A program made the position numbers and the translations under genes. DNA of 64,000 bases from Acidicapsa acidisoli (GTDB lineage: Bacteria; Acidobacteriota; Terriglobia; Terriglobales; Acidobacteriaceae): positions 682,001-746,000 of the forward strand of contig NZ_JAGSYI010000002.1 in NCBI RefSeq assembly GCF_025685625.1. The letters run 5' to 3'. A model generated the notes under the pieces. The model had not been told where the DNA came from. It searched no databases and saw only the letters and a program-made list of their open reading frames with translations. Below are positions 50,335-60,152 of this stretch, piece by piece. Within the stretch, counting starts at the first letter, position 1; each line of letters begins with the position of its first letter.

Positions 50335-50859
50335 TCAAAAGCTTTCCAGAACATCCGCAACGAGGGCGCGGGCGAAGTCGCGGGAGAGACGCTGGACGGC
50401 GGCTGGGCTTTCGTCGAGGAAGCTGGGTAGATCGGTGGTGGCCTGATATTCCTGGCGGAAGACGTAGTTGTTGTTCTGGTAAAGGACGCGGCCGTCGCGC
50501 GCCTTGAGAGTAACGGCGGCTACGAGGGTGATCAGGTAGCTCGAAGACTGCTGCGTCTGGGAGTTGTAGTTCAGTGGAGCGACGGTCTGGCTCAGGATGG
50601 TGCCGTGGAGAGTGGCGTCGGCATCGGAGTTGTCGTTGGGAGTGACGACGAGGCGGGTGCGCGTGGCGAATTCGCGAATGACTGCCGTGGTCATTTCGAT
50701 TTCGGTGCGGTTGGAATTGGTTCGGGTCGCGAAGACGGGAACGGCGAGGGTCTTTGTACCGGGCGGCAGGTGGGTGGCGGAACCGACGGCGTGGTAGCCA
50801 CAGGCGGTCAGGCCGAGGAGAAATGCAGCGATGGAGATAAGGACGGCGGACCTGCGCAT
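50335..50859 (-). CDS. lptE: LptE-like lipopolysaccharide-assembly lipoprotein
   Basis: This 174-residue protein has a lipoprotein signal ending in LTAC (lipobox, Cys about residue 20), followed by GYHAVGSATHLPPGTKTLAVPVFATRTNSN. The middle (TRLVVTPNDNSDADATLHGTILSQTVAPLNYNS) and the end (AVQRLSRDFARALVADVLESF) also fit LptE/RlpB. LptE plugs the LptD barrel that delivers LPS to the outer leaflet. Gene order with HolA is seen in many bacteria and supports the call. Confidence 0.9.
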   Translation of the reverse strand: MRRSAVLISIAAFLLGLTACGYHAVGSATHLPPGTKTLAVPVFATRTNSNRTEIEMTTAVIREFATRTRLVVTPNDNSDADATLHGTILSQTVAPLNYNSQTQQSSSYLITLVAAVTLKARDGRVLYQNNNYVFRQEYQATTDLPSFLDESPAAVQRLSRDFARALVADVLESF

Positions 50860-50902
50860 GACTCTTTTTAGTGTACCTGCGGATTTATGGATTCAGCGCA
50901 AT

Positions 50903-50943
50903 CCCACCCTTGGCGCAAAGAGCGCGCCAAGAATGGGCCACCC
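50903..50943. repeat. Hairpin repeat, second family, copy 2
   Basis: CCCA-xx-CTTGGCGC-AAAGAGC-GCGCCAAG-xx-TGGG is a stem of 12 pairs broken by two mismatches, followed by CCACCCA. It resembles the hairpin at 21954 in layout and in the trailing (G)CACCCA-type sequence. It lies in the gap between lptE and the methyltransferase gene. Confidence 0.6.
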
Positions 50944-50966
50944 AGATTCAGTCTATTGAAGCAGGA

Positions 50967-51809
50967 TCATTCAACCCAGGCTGTGGCGAGTTTGCCGAGG
51001 CCTTCTTCAGGAAGCGCGAGGCCGTCGGAGCGATTAGAGAAGTAGCGCTGATTGATTTCGATGGAATCGAGTTGCTCGGTTCGCTGAAAGCCGGCGGATC
51101 TGAGTTCGTTTTCCATCTGTTCTGAACGGAAAAAGAGACGGAATGGTTCTCCGGCGGCGGCTACGCGGGCGGCCAGGGATTTGCGGGCACGCTGAAGGGT
51201 GGGGCTGAGTTCTTCGTCCGAGAGGGCGTAGTCGAAGGTGATGCCGCTGCCTACGGGCATGGCCGCGATCAGATCGAGGGTCGAACGGAAAGCGGGAAGA
51301 GTGAGGTAGGGCACGACTCCCAGCCAACTGAAGAAGGTTGGAAGATTGGCGTGGAAGCCGCCTTCGGCGAGGCCATCCTTTAAGGTGCGGTGTTCGAAAT
51401 CGAGAGGGACAAAAGTGAGATTGGCCGGTTCCGGGATAGCCGCAGAACGCAACATGCCTCGCTTCCACTCCTGAGTGGCGGGAAAGTCGACTTCGAAGAC
51501 TGCGAGATTTGGGAAGGGATTGCGGCAGGCGAAGGTGTCGAGACCGGCGCCGAGGACGACGTACTGGGTTGCACCGGCGGCGACGGCAAAGGCCAGGTTG
51601 TCTTCGGCGTAGCGGCTGCGGGCAACGATGAAGGCGCGAAAAGCTCGCGCCCTGGGGTCGGCGTGGCGCACCGGATCGGCGTGGAAGGCAGTTCCGAGGA
51701 GCGGCACGGCGAAGGGATCGTCGAGGATTGCGGGGCTATCAAGAATCAGGTGGGCGGCGCGGCGGCTGGCGACGGCCAGGGCGGTCATGCTGGATCGGCC
51801 GGGGCGCAT
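50967..51809 (-). CDS. Class I SAM methyltransferase, LCM/TIGR00027 type
   Basis: This 280-residue protein belongs to the leucine-carboxyl-methyltransferase-related group. Residues 1-70 hold SSMTALAVASRRAAHLILDSPAILDDPFAVPLLG. SAM-binding motif I is VVLGAGLDTFACRNPF near residue 85, and FEVDFPATQEWKR holds the acidic residue for the ribose. NLTFVPLDFE follows. FSWLGVVPYLTLPA and FRLFFRSEQMENELRSAGF are further signatures. The family methylates carboxylates or O-groups of small molecules and lipids, but no substrate is evident. Confidence 0.88.
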   Translation of the reverse strand: MRPGRSSMTALAVASRRAAHLILDSPAILDDPFAVPLLGTAFHADPVRHADPRARAFRAFIVARSRYAEDNLAFAVAAGATQYVVLGAGLDTFACRNPFPNLAVFEVDFPATQEWKRGMLRSAAIPEPANLTFVPLDFEHRTLKDGLAEGGFHANLPTFFSWLGVVPYLTLPAFRSTLDLIAAMPVGSGITFDYALSDEELSPTLQRARKSLAARVAAAGEPFRLFFRSEQMENELRSAGFQRTEQLDSIEINQRYFSNRSDGLALPEEGLGKLATAWVE

Positions 51810-51854
51810 GATGTCAGTTTAAGACAGCCGGTGCGTGCGGCGTAGGATGTTTCC

Positions 51855-52274
51855 ATGAACTGGATTTTCTGGTCGTTGCTTTCCGCATTGTTTGCCGCTG
51901 CTACCGCCATTCTGGCCAAGATTGGCGTGGCGCATATCGATTCCAACCTGGCGATGGCGATCCGGACGACGGTGGTCGTCGTATTTGCGTGGTCGATTGC
52001 GCTGGCGCTGGGCAAGCATGGGGAGATCCGGCAGGTGGATGGGCGGGCCTGGCTGTTTCTGGCGCTTTCGGGCCTGGGAACGGGGCTTTCGTGGCTTTGC
52101 TATTTTCGCGCGCTGCAACTGGGGCCAGCTTCGCGGGTGGCTCCGCTGGATAAGTTGAGCGTGGTGCTGGTGATGGTGTTTGCGGTTGTTTTTCTGGGAG
52201 AGAAGATGTCGCCGTGGGCGGTGGTGGGCGGGTTGATGATTGCGGGGGGCGCGGTGGCGATGGTACTGGCCTAG
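51855..52274 (+). CDS. Half-size EamA-family membrane protein
   Basis: This 139-residue protein has five hydrophobic helices, one EamA unit: WSLLSALFAAATAILAKIGV, AIRTTVVVVFAWSIAL, AWLFLALSGLGTGLSWLCYFRAL, KLSVVLVMVFAVVFLGEKM and AVVGGLMIAGGAVAMVLA. Full-length DMT transporters have two such units, so it must dimerise. This is the common small-multidrug-resistance-like or YdcZ-like arrangement. It is followed by a bidirectional terminator shared with ftsH. Confidence 0.85.
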   Translation: MNWIFWSLLSALFAAATAILAKIGVAHIDSNLAMAIRTTVVVVFAWSIALALGKHGEIRQVDGRAWLFLALSGLGTGLSWLCYFRALQLGPASRVAPLDKLSVVLVMVFAVVFLGEKMSPWAVVGGLMIAGGAVAMVLA

Positions 52275-52301
52275 ATTGTTGGGAATGATCGCTGAGAATG
52301 C

Positions 52302-52330
52302 AAAAAGGCCACCCTCGCGGATGGCCTTTT
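52302..52330. terminator. Bidirectional terminator between EamA and ftsH genes
   Basis: AAAAAGGCCACCC-TCGC-GGATGGCCTTTT forms a stem with A-run and T-run flanks, so it can terminate transcripts from both the half-size EamA gene (plus) and ftsH (minus), whose stop codons lie 27 and 38 bases away. Confidence 0.85.
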
Positions 52331-52368
52331 GATTGTTGCCTTTACGGGTTGATTGATACTTCCGTGGG

Positions 52369-54300
<1,932 letters not shown>

Positions 54301-54700
54301 CAGGACTCCTTTTTGTGGCATGGGAGAGAATTGCGTGGGGACTCCCAAACCGCTTGCTGCCCATTAGACGTCTTGACACGCCTGAAAGAAACAGGAAGAT
54401 GAAAACAATCCCCATTCAATCAGACAGCATGCTCGACGCATACCAGCCAGTCCACTGATTGTACTCCTAACTGGGCAAATCTGGCACTCCGCATGTGGTC
54501 CGTTTGGGGCAGGCTGCAGAACGAAAGAACCATCGGAATGGAAGACTTGGCTTGCTGGCGACTGGAACCTGCGAGCTATCTCGGTAACGGAATATTCCGC
54601 AATTTCGTTCCCGGCTTCCGGGTATATCGGCGTTATATCGACGGAAAAATATGACTTTACGAAAGTTATTGTTCGCGAGGGAAGATTTTTCCGATCTTCG
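54301..54700. promoter_or_regulatory. ftsH leader region with candidate promoter
   Basis: A 400-base gap between tilS and ftsH without a gene. On the minus strand GTGCCA (54482-54487) and TACAAT (54458-54463) are separated by 18 bases, a fair sigma-70-type promoter about 160 bases before the ftsH start, which leaves a long leader. No riboswitch or sigma-32-like element (CTTGAA...CCCAT) could be recognised with confidence. Confidence 0.35.
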
Positions 54701-56080
54701 CTACTCCTCTTCGGCTGTAATGGTCATTTCGGAGTGGGGCGCAAGCTCCGCGCCTTGCATCCAGATGATCTGGCCCTGCCATTCGACGACTGGCCATGTG
54801 GCGCGGGCGGTGCCGGTGACTTTGAGGCGCTCCAGGACTTCCTTGATCTTGCGGGGGCCGCTGGAGTAGCGAAGAGTGACCCGGTCGCCGGGACGCCAAT
54901 TGCGGATGGTGGCGGGCGCGACGGCACCGGCTGCCTGGGCGCGGAATCGGCGGCCGAATGCGGTGGTTTCGCCGGGGATGGGGAGCTGGAATTCGGTAGG
55001 TTGGCTGGATTCGGCTCGATTGGCGGAGCGGGCTGCTTTCGCGGAGTGGGGCGCGAGGCGGAGTTCGCGGGGAGTGCGCTCGGCGGTGATTGGGCCGGGA
55101 AGCGCGAGTTGTTGGCCTGACCGGCCTTGGAGTCCCAGTTGGCGGAGGGACTCGGCGGCGTCGAAGCTGAGGGAAACTCCTAGCTGGGCGGCGGCGTGGC
55201 GGAGCAGACGGCGTTGCATGGCTACGGGTTGCGCGGCGAGGCGTACCGTGTCGATGGCGATGGCGCTATCGGCAGTGCTGGCGCGGCCGCCTCCGCGGAC
55301 CGGACGGCCAGAGAGGAGAAGTTGCGGGGCGAGACGGGCGATTTCCGATGCCCACCAGGCTTCTTCGTCACGGGCGAGGGTGGCCATGTTGTTGAGATGT
55401 TCCCGGATGCGGGGGTTCCATTGTTCGAGTTCAGGCAAAAGCTGGTGGCGGAGGCGGTTGCGGGTATAGGTGGGATCTTGGTTCGAGGCATCTTCGCGCC
55501 ACGGTTGGCCGAGGATGGCGAGGTAGGACTCGACCTGGGAGCGCGTGGCGCTGAGGATGAGGCGGAGAATGCGGCCTTCGGGAAACTGGACGACGGGGTG
55601 AATGCCGGATAGGCCCTCGGTCCAGGCGCCGCGGAGGAATTTACCGAGAACGGTTTCGGCCTGGTCGTCCAGGGTGTGGGCGGTCGCGACGGCGTCGATT
55701 TGATGCGAGGCCATGAGTTGGCGAAACCAGGCGTAGCGCAAGCGGCGGGCGGCTTCTTCGATTGATTCGCTGCTTTTGCCTGTCTCGGGAGCTCGGGTGG
55801 CTTCGGCTGCCGTGTCGACCTGATGGGTATGGAACTGGATTCCGAGGGATTGGGCGAGTTCGGCGGCAAATTGCTGGTCGCGGTCGGCCTCGACGCCGCG
55901 CAGGCCGTGGTGGAGGTGAGCGGCATGGAGGACGATGCCCAGTTCTGCCGCGTGGGCGGCGAGCGCCCGAGTCAGAGCTACGGAATCAGCTCCGCCGGAT
56001 AGGCCGACGGCGAGGCGCAGGCCGGGTGGGAGCATGGTTGTGTCGAGCGGGATTGAGGGAATTGGAGCAGGATTTGCCAC
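54701..56080 (-). CDS. tilS: tRNA(Ile)-lysidine synthase TilS
   Basis: This 459-residue enzyme modifies C34 of tRNA-Ile(CAU) to lysidine so that it reads AUA. The PP-loop SGGADS (GLSGGADSVALTRAL) near residue 25 binds ATP, and HLHHGLRGVEADRDQQF and VATAHTLDDQAETVLGKFLRGAW follow in the catalytic domain. EDASNQDPTYTRNRLRHQLLPEL belongs to the TilS-specific part, and RNWRPGDRVTLRYSSGPRKIKEVLERLKV is the C-terminal substrate-binding domain. I used GTG 56080 because the first ATG (56035) leaves only ten residues before the PP-loop. The frame beyond 56080 runs antisense to ispD. TilS next to FtsH is a familiar order. Confidence 0.92.
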   Translation of the reverse strand: MANPAPIPSIPLDTTMLPPGLRLAVGLSGGADSVALTRALAAHAAELGIVLHAAHLHHGLRGVEADRDQQFAAELAQSLGIQFHTHQVDTAAEATRAPETGKSSESIEEAARRLRYAWFRQLMASHQIDAVATAHTLDDQAETVLGKFLRGAWTEGLSGIHPVVQFPEGRILRLILSATRSQVESYLAILGQPWREDASNQDPTYTRNRLRHQLLPELEQWNPRIREHLNNMATLARDEEAWWASEIARLAPQLLLSGRPVRGGGRASTADSAIAIDTVRLAAQPVAMQRRLLRHAAAQLGVSLSFDAAESLRQLGLQGRSGQQLALPGPITAERTPRELRLAPHSAKAARSANRAESSQPTEFQLPIPGETTAFGRRFRAQAAGAVAPATIRNWRPGDRVTLRYSSGPRKIKEVLERLKVTGTARATWPVVEWQGQIIWMQGAELAPHSEMTITAEEE

Positions 56081-56149
56081 TGGATGATGGTAAATCCAGT
56101 TGCTACAGCGGCTGGAGTCTGTCTCCCAGGCCTCGCGTTGTATACTCCG

Positions 56150-56878
56150 ATGGTTATGCAGGTATTTGCCATACTCCCGGCGGCAGGCGTTGGGACGCGG
56201 ATGGCCGCGTCTCAACCCAAGCAGTTTTTGGAATTGAACGGTTTGCCGATCCTGATCCACTCGCTGCGGGCTTTTGCGGCGGCGCGGCGGGTGACGGCGA
56301 TCTACGTGGCTGTACGGCGAAACGAGATTGAGCGCGTCGAGTCGCAGGTTGGCGAGTATGGCGAGAAATTTGGATTTGCGGGGCGCGTCTTTGTGGTGGA
56401 GGGCGGCGATACCAGGCAGGAATCGGTGGTGAACGCGCTGAATGCCATTAACGAAGGACGGGGCGGCGACGAGGAAGACATCGTTCTGGTTCACGATGCC
56501 GTGCGGCCGCTGATTGACGCCGCGACGATTGAAAGGACGATCGATGCTGTCGCGGAACATGGCGCTGCGATTGTGGGCTTACCAGCGATTGACACGGTGA
56601 AACAGGTAGAGCGCACGGCTCATGGAGCGCTGGTGACCTCGACGATTCCGCGGGAGTTTGTGGTGCTGGCGCAGACGCCGCAGGGGTTTCGTTGCGGACT
56701 GTTGCGCAGGGCCTTTGCGGAGGCGACCGCCGATGGCTTTGTCGGCACGGATGAGGCCAGTGTGGTGGAGCGTGCCGGGCACGCTGTCGCCGTTGTACCC
56801 GGCTCTCAGGTTAATCTGAAGATCACACAACCCGGCGACCTGGCATTGGCGGAGTTCTACCTGCGCCAGCGAGGTTAG
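56150..56878 (+). CDS. ispD: 2-C-methyl-D-erythritol 4-phosphate cytidylyltransferase
   Basis: This 242-residue MEP-pathway enzyme adds CMP to 2-C-methylerythritol-4-phosphate. VFAILPAAGVGTRMAASQPKQFLEL is the nucleotidyltransferase loop. VLVHDAVRPLIDAATI and TVKQVER follow, with LAQTPQGFRCGLLRRAF and SQVNLKITQPGDLALAE at the end. The start is ATG 56150 or 56156. Neither has a Shine-Dalgarno sequence, and TATACT lies only 4 bases before the first, so a leaderless transcript is possible. It is divergent from tilS and 24 bases from ispF, with which it forms an operon. Confidence 0.94.
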   Translation: MVMQVFAILPAAGVGTRMAASQPKQFLELNGLPILIHSLRAFAAARRVTAIYVAVRRNEIERVESQVGEYGEKFGFAGRVFVVEGGDTRQESVVNALNAINEGRGGDEEDIVLVHDAVRPLIDAATIERTIDAVAEHGAAIVGLPAIDTVKQVERTAHGALVTSTIPREFVVLAQTPQGFRCGLLRRAFAEATADGFVGTDEASVVERAGHAVAVVPGSQVNLKITQPGDLALAEFYLRQRG

Positions 56879-56902
56879 CCGAAAGAGAAAGTCACAAAAA
56901 CC

Positions 56903-57520
56903 ATGGACACACGTATTGGCTTTGGCTGGGATTCGCATGCATTCAAGCCGGGCGTTCCGCTGCGCATTGGCGGGCTGACGCTGGATCATCCTGAGGGGCT
57001 CGCTGGACATTCCGATGGCGACGTACTGCTGCACGCGATTACCGATGCGCTGCTTGGAGCGGTGGCGGCGGGCGATATAGGCAGCTTTTTTCCTCCGGGC
57101 GATCCGCGATGGAAGGATGCGGATTCGGCGATTTTTTTGAACCTGGCGATTGAAGAGATTCAACATGCGGGATACGGCATTGTGAATGTGGACACCACCC
57201 TGGTGCTCGCCGCGCCGAAGATTTCTCCGATTGCGGGGGAGATGCGTGTGCGGGTGGCGGAGCTGCTGTGTATCGATCTCGATCAGGTGAGCATCAAGGC
57301 CAAGACTCCCGAGGGATTGGGCCTGGATCATGTGGCGCAATGCCATGCCGTAGTGCTGCTGGAGCGGGTGCGTGACCCTGAAGATCTTAAGAGCATGTCG
57401 GCTGTGATACAGAGCCAGCGCGAGTTGGAGGATGTGGTCGAGGATCTGCTAACACAGGTACATGGGGTGCCGAAGCGGACCGAGATCGTGCCCGCCTTTG
57501 ATACGGACGACATTACTTAA
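56903..57520 (+). CDS. ispF: 2-C-methyl-D-erythritol 2,4-cyclodiphosphate synthase
   Basis: This 205-residue enzyme closes the cyclodiphosphate ring in the MEP pathway. Zinc ligands are D10, H12 (GWDSHAF) and H44 (DVLLHAITDAL), and GDIGSFFPPGDPRWKDADS and IKAKTPEGLGLDHVAQCHAVVLL follow as usual. The family ends around residue 158. Here residues 157-205 are a hydrophilic C-terminal extension (RDPEDLKSMSAVIQSQRELEDVVEDL...) of unknown purpose. It follows ispD by 24 bases. Confidence 0.95.
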   Translation: MDTRIGFGWDSHAFKPGVPLRIGGLTLDHPEGLAGHSDGDVLLHAITDALLGAVAAGDIGSFFPPGDPRWKDADSAIFLNLAIEEIQHAGYGIVNVDTTLVLAAPKISPIAGEMRVRVAELLCIDLDQVSIKAKTPEGLGLDHVAQCHAVVLLERVRDPEDLKSMSAVIQSQRELEDVVEDLLTQVHGVPKRTEIVPAFDTDDIT

Positions 57521-57567
57521 AGGCAGGGAACAGAGATCGGGGAACAGCGAACAGATACCGGGGGATC

Positions 57568-59400
57568 ATGCGGATTCGTGTACTTACGATTGCTTTGGTG
57601 CTGGGCTCGGTCTTCCCTGCCCTGTACGGTCAGGCGAATGAAGACTGGCGGACACCGGCTGAGTTATCCGAGTATCGCACTACGCCGGATTATGCCGAGA
57701 CGTTAAAGTATCTCGACCGGATTACGGCTGCTGCGCCGGGTCAGGTGAAGATTGAAGACTTTGGCAGAACTGGCGAAGGGCGCGATCTGAAGATTGTGAT
57801 TGCTTCGAAGGATGGGGTCTTCGATCCGGGGGCGATTCATGCTTCGGAGCGGGTGATTCTGTTGGTGCAGAATGCGATCCATGCGGGAGAGATGGATGGC
57901 AAGGATGCCTGTCTGGCGCTCTTGCGGGATATGGTCGTCAATAAGTCCCGCGCTTCCCTGCTCGATCATGCGGTATTCGTCTTTATTCCTGTTTATAACA
58001 TCGATGGGCATGAGAGGCGGTCACCTTATAACCGGATCAATCAGAATGGTCCGGAGGAGATGGGTTGGCGCGGGAATGGGATGAATCTCAATCTGAACCG
58101 CGATTACATGAAGGCCGATACGCCGGAGGCTCGGGCTTTCCTGAAGTTATTTCACCGCTGGCTTCCGGATTTCTTTGTCGATGACCATGTTACGGATGGT
58201 GCGGACTTTCAGTATGACGTGACTTATACGATCGATGACGGGCCGGATGTTGCGCCGGCGACGGCGAAGTGGATTCGGGAGACAGTTACACCAGAACTGG
58301 AACGGCAGGTGGACGCGGCTGGGCATGTGGCTTCGCCTACTTACATTACGCTGATGGATGATACCGATCCGGCGCAGGGATTAGGGTTCAACGACAATCC
58401 TCCGCGGTTTTCGACGGGGCAGATCATACTGGAAAATCGGCCGGGGATGCTTGTCGAGCTGCATATGCTGAAAGATTACAAGACGCGGGTTACGGGAAAC
58501 TACGAGATACTGCGGGCTCTGCTGGAAGTAATGAACCAGGATGCGGCAAAGTTGATCGCTTTGAATGCGCAGGCCGATAAGGATGCGGCGAAGCTGGGTG
58601 CGCATCCACTGGATAACTCGAAGTTTCCTTTGAAGCTGGAGTGGAACGGCGAGACGACACCATTTCTCTTTCGTGGATATAAGTACACGCGGGAATTGAG
58701 CGCGGTTTCCGGGACAATGTGGGTGAGTTATTCGCATGAGCCCTGGAATGCCACGCTGCCGTTTGCAACCGGAGTCAAGGTATCTGTCGCAACTACTCCA
58801 CCCGCGGCTTATATCATTCCACGGCAATGGACGCATGTGATCGATGTGCTTGCCGCGCATGATGTGGTAATGCGGCACACAACTGCCGATTGGACAGGCA
58901 AGGTTGAGCGTTACCACTGCGATGGAATGGTGTGGCAGGGACCGCCGTTTGAGGGGCGGCATCCGATCTTTGCGGGAGAAGGCGCTGGTAATGAGCCGGG
59001 GAAGTTCGGCAATTGCTCGCTGACGACGGAAACGGCCAGTTTTCCTGCGGGTTCGGTGGTGGTAGCGCTGAATCAGCGGCTTTCGAAGGTGGCGATTCAC
59101 TGGCTGGAGCCGGAGGCTCCGGACTCGGCGATGCGGTGGGGATTGTTTGACCCGATCTTTGAGCAGCGGGAGTACGGCGAGGGATATGTGCTGGAGAAAC
59201 TGGCGCGGGAGATGATGGCGAAAGATCCCGCGCTGAAGGCGGAGTTTGAGAAGCGAGTAATGAACGACGCGCAATTTGCAGCGAGTCCGGAGGCGAGGCT
59301 GGAGTTCTTTTATGAGCGGTCGCCGTGGTTTCTGGAGAATCGCGTCGGGTTGTATCCGGTGGGGCGGTTGCTTTCGCTGGATGGAGTGCCGGTGGAGTAG
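57568..59400 (+). CDS. M14-family zinc carboxypeptidase-like protein
   Basis: This 610-residue exported protein has a signal peptide (TIALVLGSVFPALYG-QAN). The M14 domain lies at residues about 40-350. NAIHAGEMDGKDACL gives the HxxE zinc pair, and DYMKADTPEARAF and PDFFVDDHVTDGADFQYD with its His follow. The rest, from about residue 350, is a second region with FLFRGYKYTRELSAVSGTMWVSYS. The mature enzyme would trim C-terminal residues from peptides outside the cytoplasm, or act on peptidoglycan peptides. The frame is complete, with the ATG at 57568 and no strong ribosome-binding site. Confidence 0.9.
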   Translation: MRIRVLTIALVLGSVFPALYGQANEDWRTPAELSEYRTTPDYAETLKYLDRITAAAPGQVKIEDFGRTGEGRDLKIVIASKDGVFDPGAIHASERVILLVQNAIHAGEMDGKDACLALLRDMVVNKSRASLLDHAVFVFIPVYNIDGHERRSPYNRINQNGPEEMGWRGNGMNLNLNRDYMKADTPEARAFLKLFHRWLPDFFVDDHVTDGADFQYDVTYTIDDGPDVAPATAKWIRETVTPELERQVDAAGHVASPTYITLMDDTDPAQGLGFNDNPPRFSTGQIILENRPGMLVELHMLKDYKTRVTGNYEILRALLEVMNQDAAKLIALNAQADKDAAKLGAHPLDNSKFPLKLEWNGETTPFLFRGYKYTRELSAVSGTMWVSYSHEPWNATLPFATGVKVSVATTPPAAYIIPRQWTHVIDVLAAHDVVMRHTTADWTGKVERYHCDGMVWQGPPFEGRHPIFAGEGAGNEPGKFGNCSLTTETASFPAGSVVVALNQRLSKVAIHWLEPEAPDSAMRWGLFDPIFEQREYGEGYVLEKLAREMMAKDPALKAEFEKRVMNDAQFAASPEARLEFFYERSPWFLENRVGLYPVGRLLSLDGVPVE

Positions 59401-59401
59401 C

Positions 59402-59773
59402 TCATAAATGCGGTACCTGGTAGCGCAGAATCTGTTCGTCCACGGTGACGAGCGTTATGCTTTCCAGATATGTCTGAGCAACGAGCAGACGGTCAAATGG
59501 GTCGGTGTGAATCGCAGGCAGACTGCCTGCGGTCTCCGCATGTTCTACAGAAATCGCTAACGCTTCAAAACGATACTTGGCAATCGCATCTGCAATAGAA
59601 CCGGCGAAAGCCAGCTTGCCGATTTTGCGCTTGATGCCAATCTCCCATGCGCTGGCTGCACTCACATAGATCTGGTTCTCCGGCAGACGGATGGCGTCTC
59701 GATGCACGCTTTGCAAACGAGAATCGTTTTGAGTCCACCAAAGGAAGATATGTGTATCGAGCAGGATCTTCAT
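59402..59773 (-). CDS. PIN-domain toxin of VapC type
   Basis: This 123-residue protein is a PIN-fold ribonuclease. The acidic catalytic residues are in LLDTHIFLWW (first Asp), SAASAWEIGIKRKIGKL (Glu) and HTDPFDRLLVAQTYLESITLVTVDE (Asp residues near the C-terminus). The start at ATG 59773 is 4 bases after the antitoxin stop. The frame extends upstream to 59830 inside the antitoxin gene, which I reject. VapC toxins cleave tRNA or rRNA and are held silent by the partner. The module stands between the M14 and gltX genes. Confidence 0.92.
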   Translation of the reverse strand: MKILLDTHIFLWWTQNDSRLQSVHRDAIRLPENQIYVSAASAWEIGIKRKIGKLAFAGSIADAIAKYRFEALAISVEHAETAGSLPAIHTDPFDRLLVAQTYLESITLVTVDEQILRYQVPHL

Positions 59774-59777
59774 CGGT

Positions 59778-60023
59778 TCAAAGACCGAAGTCGCGCAGGA
59801 CTTCATCCGGCAACGGCGCGTCGAAATCATCTGCCAGATACGTTATGCCGAGGTAATTTCCGCCAGGTTCTCGCGGAGAAATAGATTCGGGGCCTATCGG
59901 GACAAGCTTGGCCAGGGGTTTGCCGCCTTTGGCGATGATGATTTCTTCGCCGTGGGCGGCGCGCTCGACGAGGCTGGAGAGCTGGGTCTTGGCTTCGTAG
60001 AGATTGAACTGCGTGCTGGCCAT
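59778..60023 (-). CDS. Phd/YefM-type antitoxin
   Basis: This 81-residue protein has the Phd/YefM fold: an N-terminal DNA-binding part (STQFNLYEAKTQLSSLVERAAHGEEIIIAKGGKPLAKLVPI) and an acidic C-terminal tail (DDFDAPLPDEVLRDFGL) that wraps the toxin. GAGGAGG precedes the ATG at 60023, a very strong site, as expected for an antitoxin made in excess. It stops 4 bases before the VapC start, so the pair forms one toxin-antitoxin operon that likely represses itself. Confidence 0.92.
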   Translation of the reverse strand: MASTQFNLYEAKTQLSSLVERAAHGEEIIIAKGGKPLAKLVPIGPESISPREPGGNYLGITYLADDFDAPLPDEVLRDFGL

Positions 60024-60152
60024 TGCAGCCTCCTCTAGCAGGTCGCGTTGACTTCATTGTGAACTGATTCTCGTAGTTGGTCAAGTTGGTCAAGCCGATC
60101 TGTCAGGCGGGCGCCCCAGGCGTCTCCCTGCTAACATCAAGAGTTGGTAATC

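Noticed and set aside
56081-56560. N-terminal extension of the TilS frame
   Set aside because: Runs antisense through ispD, and no TilS motif lies in it.
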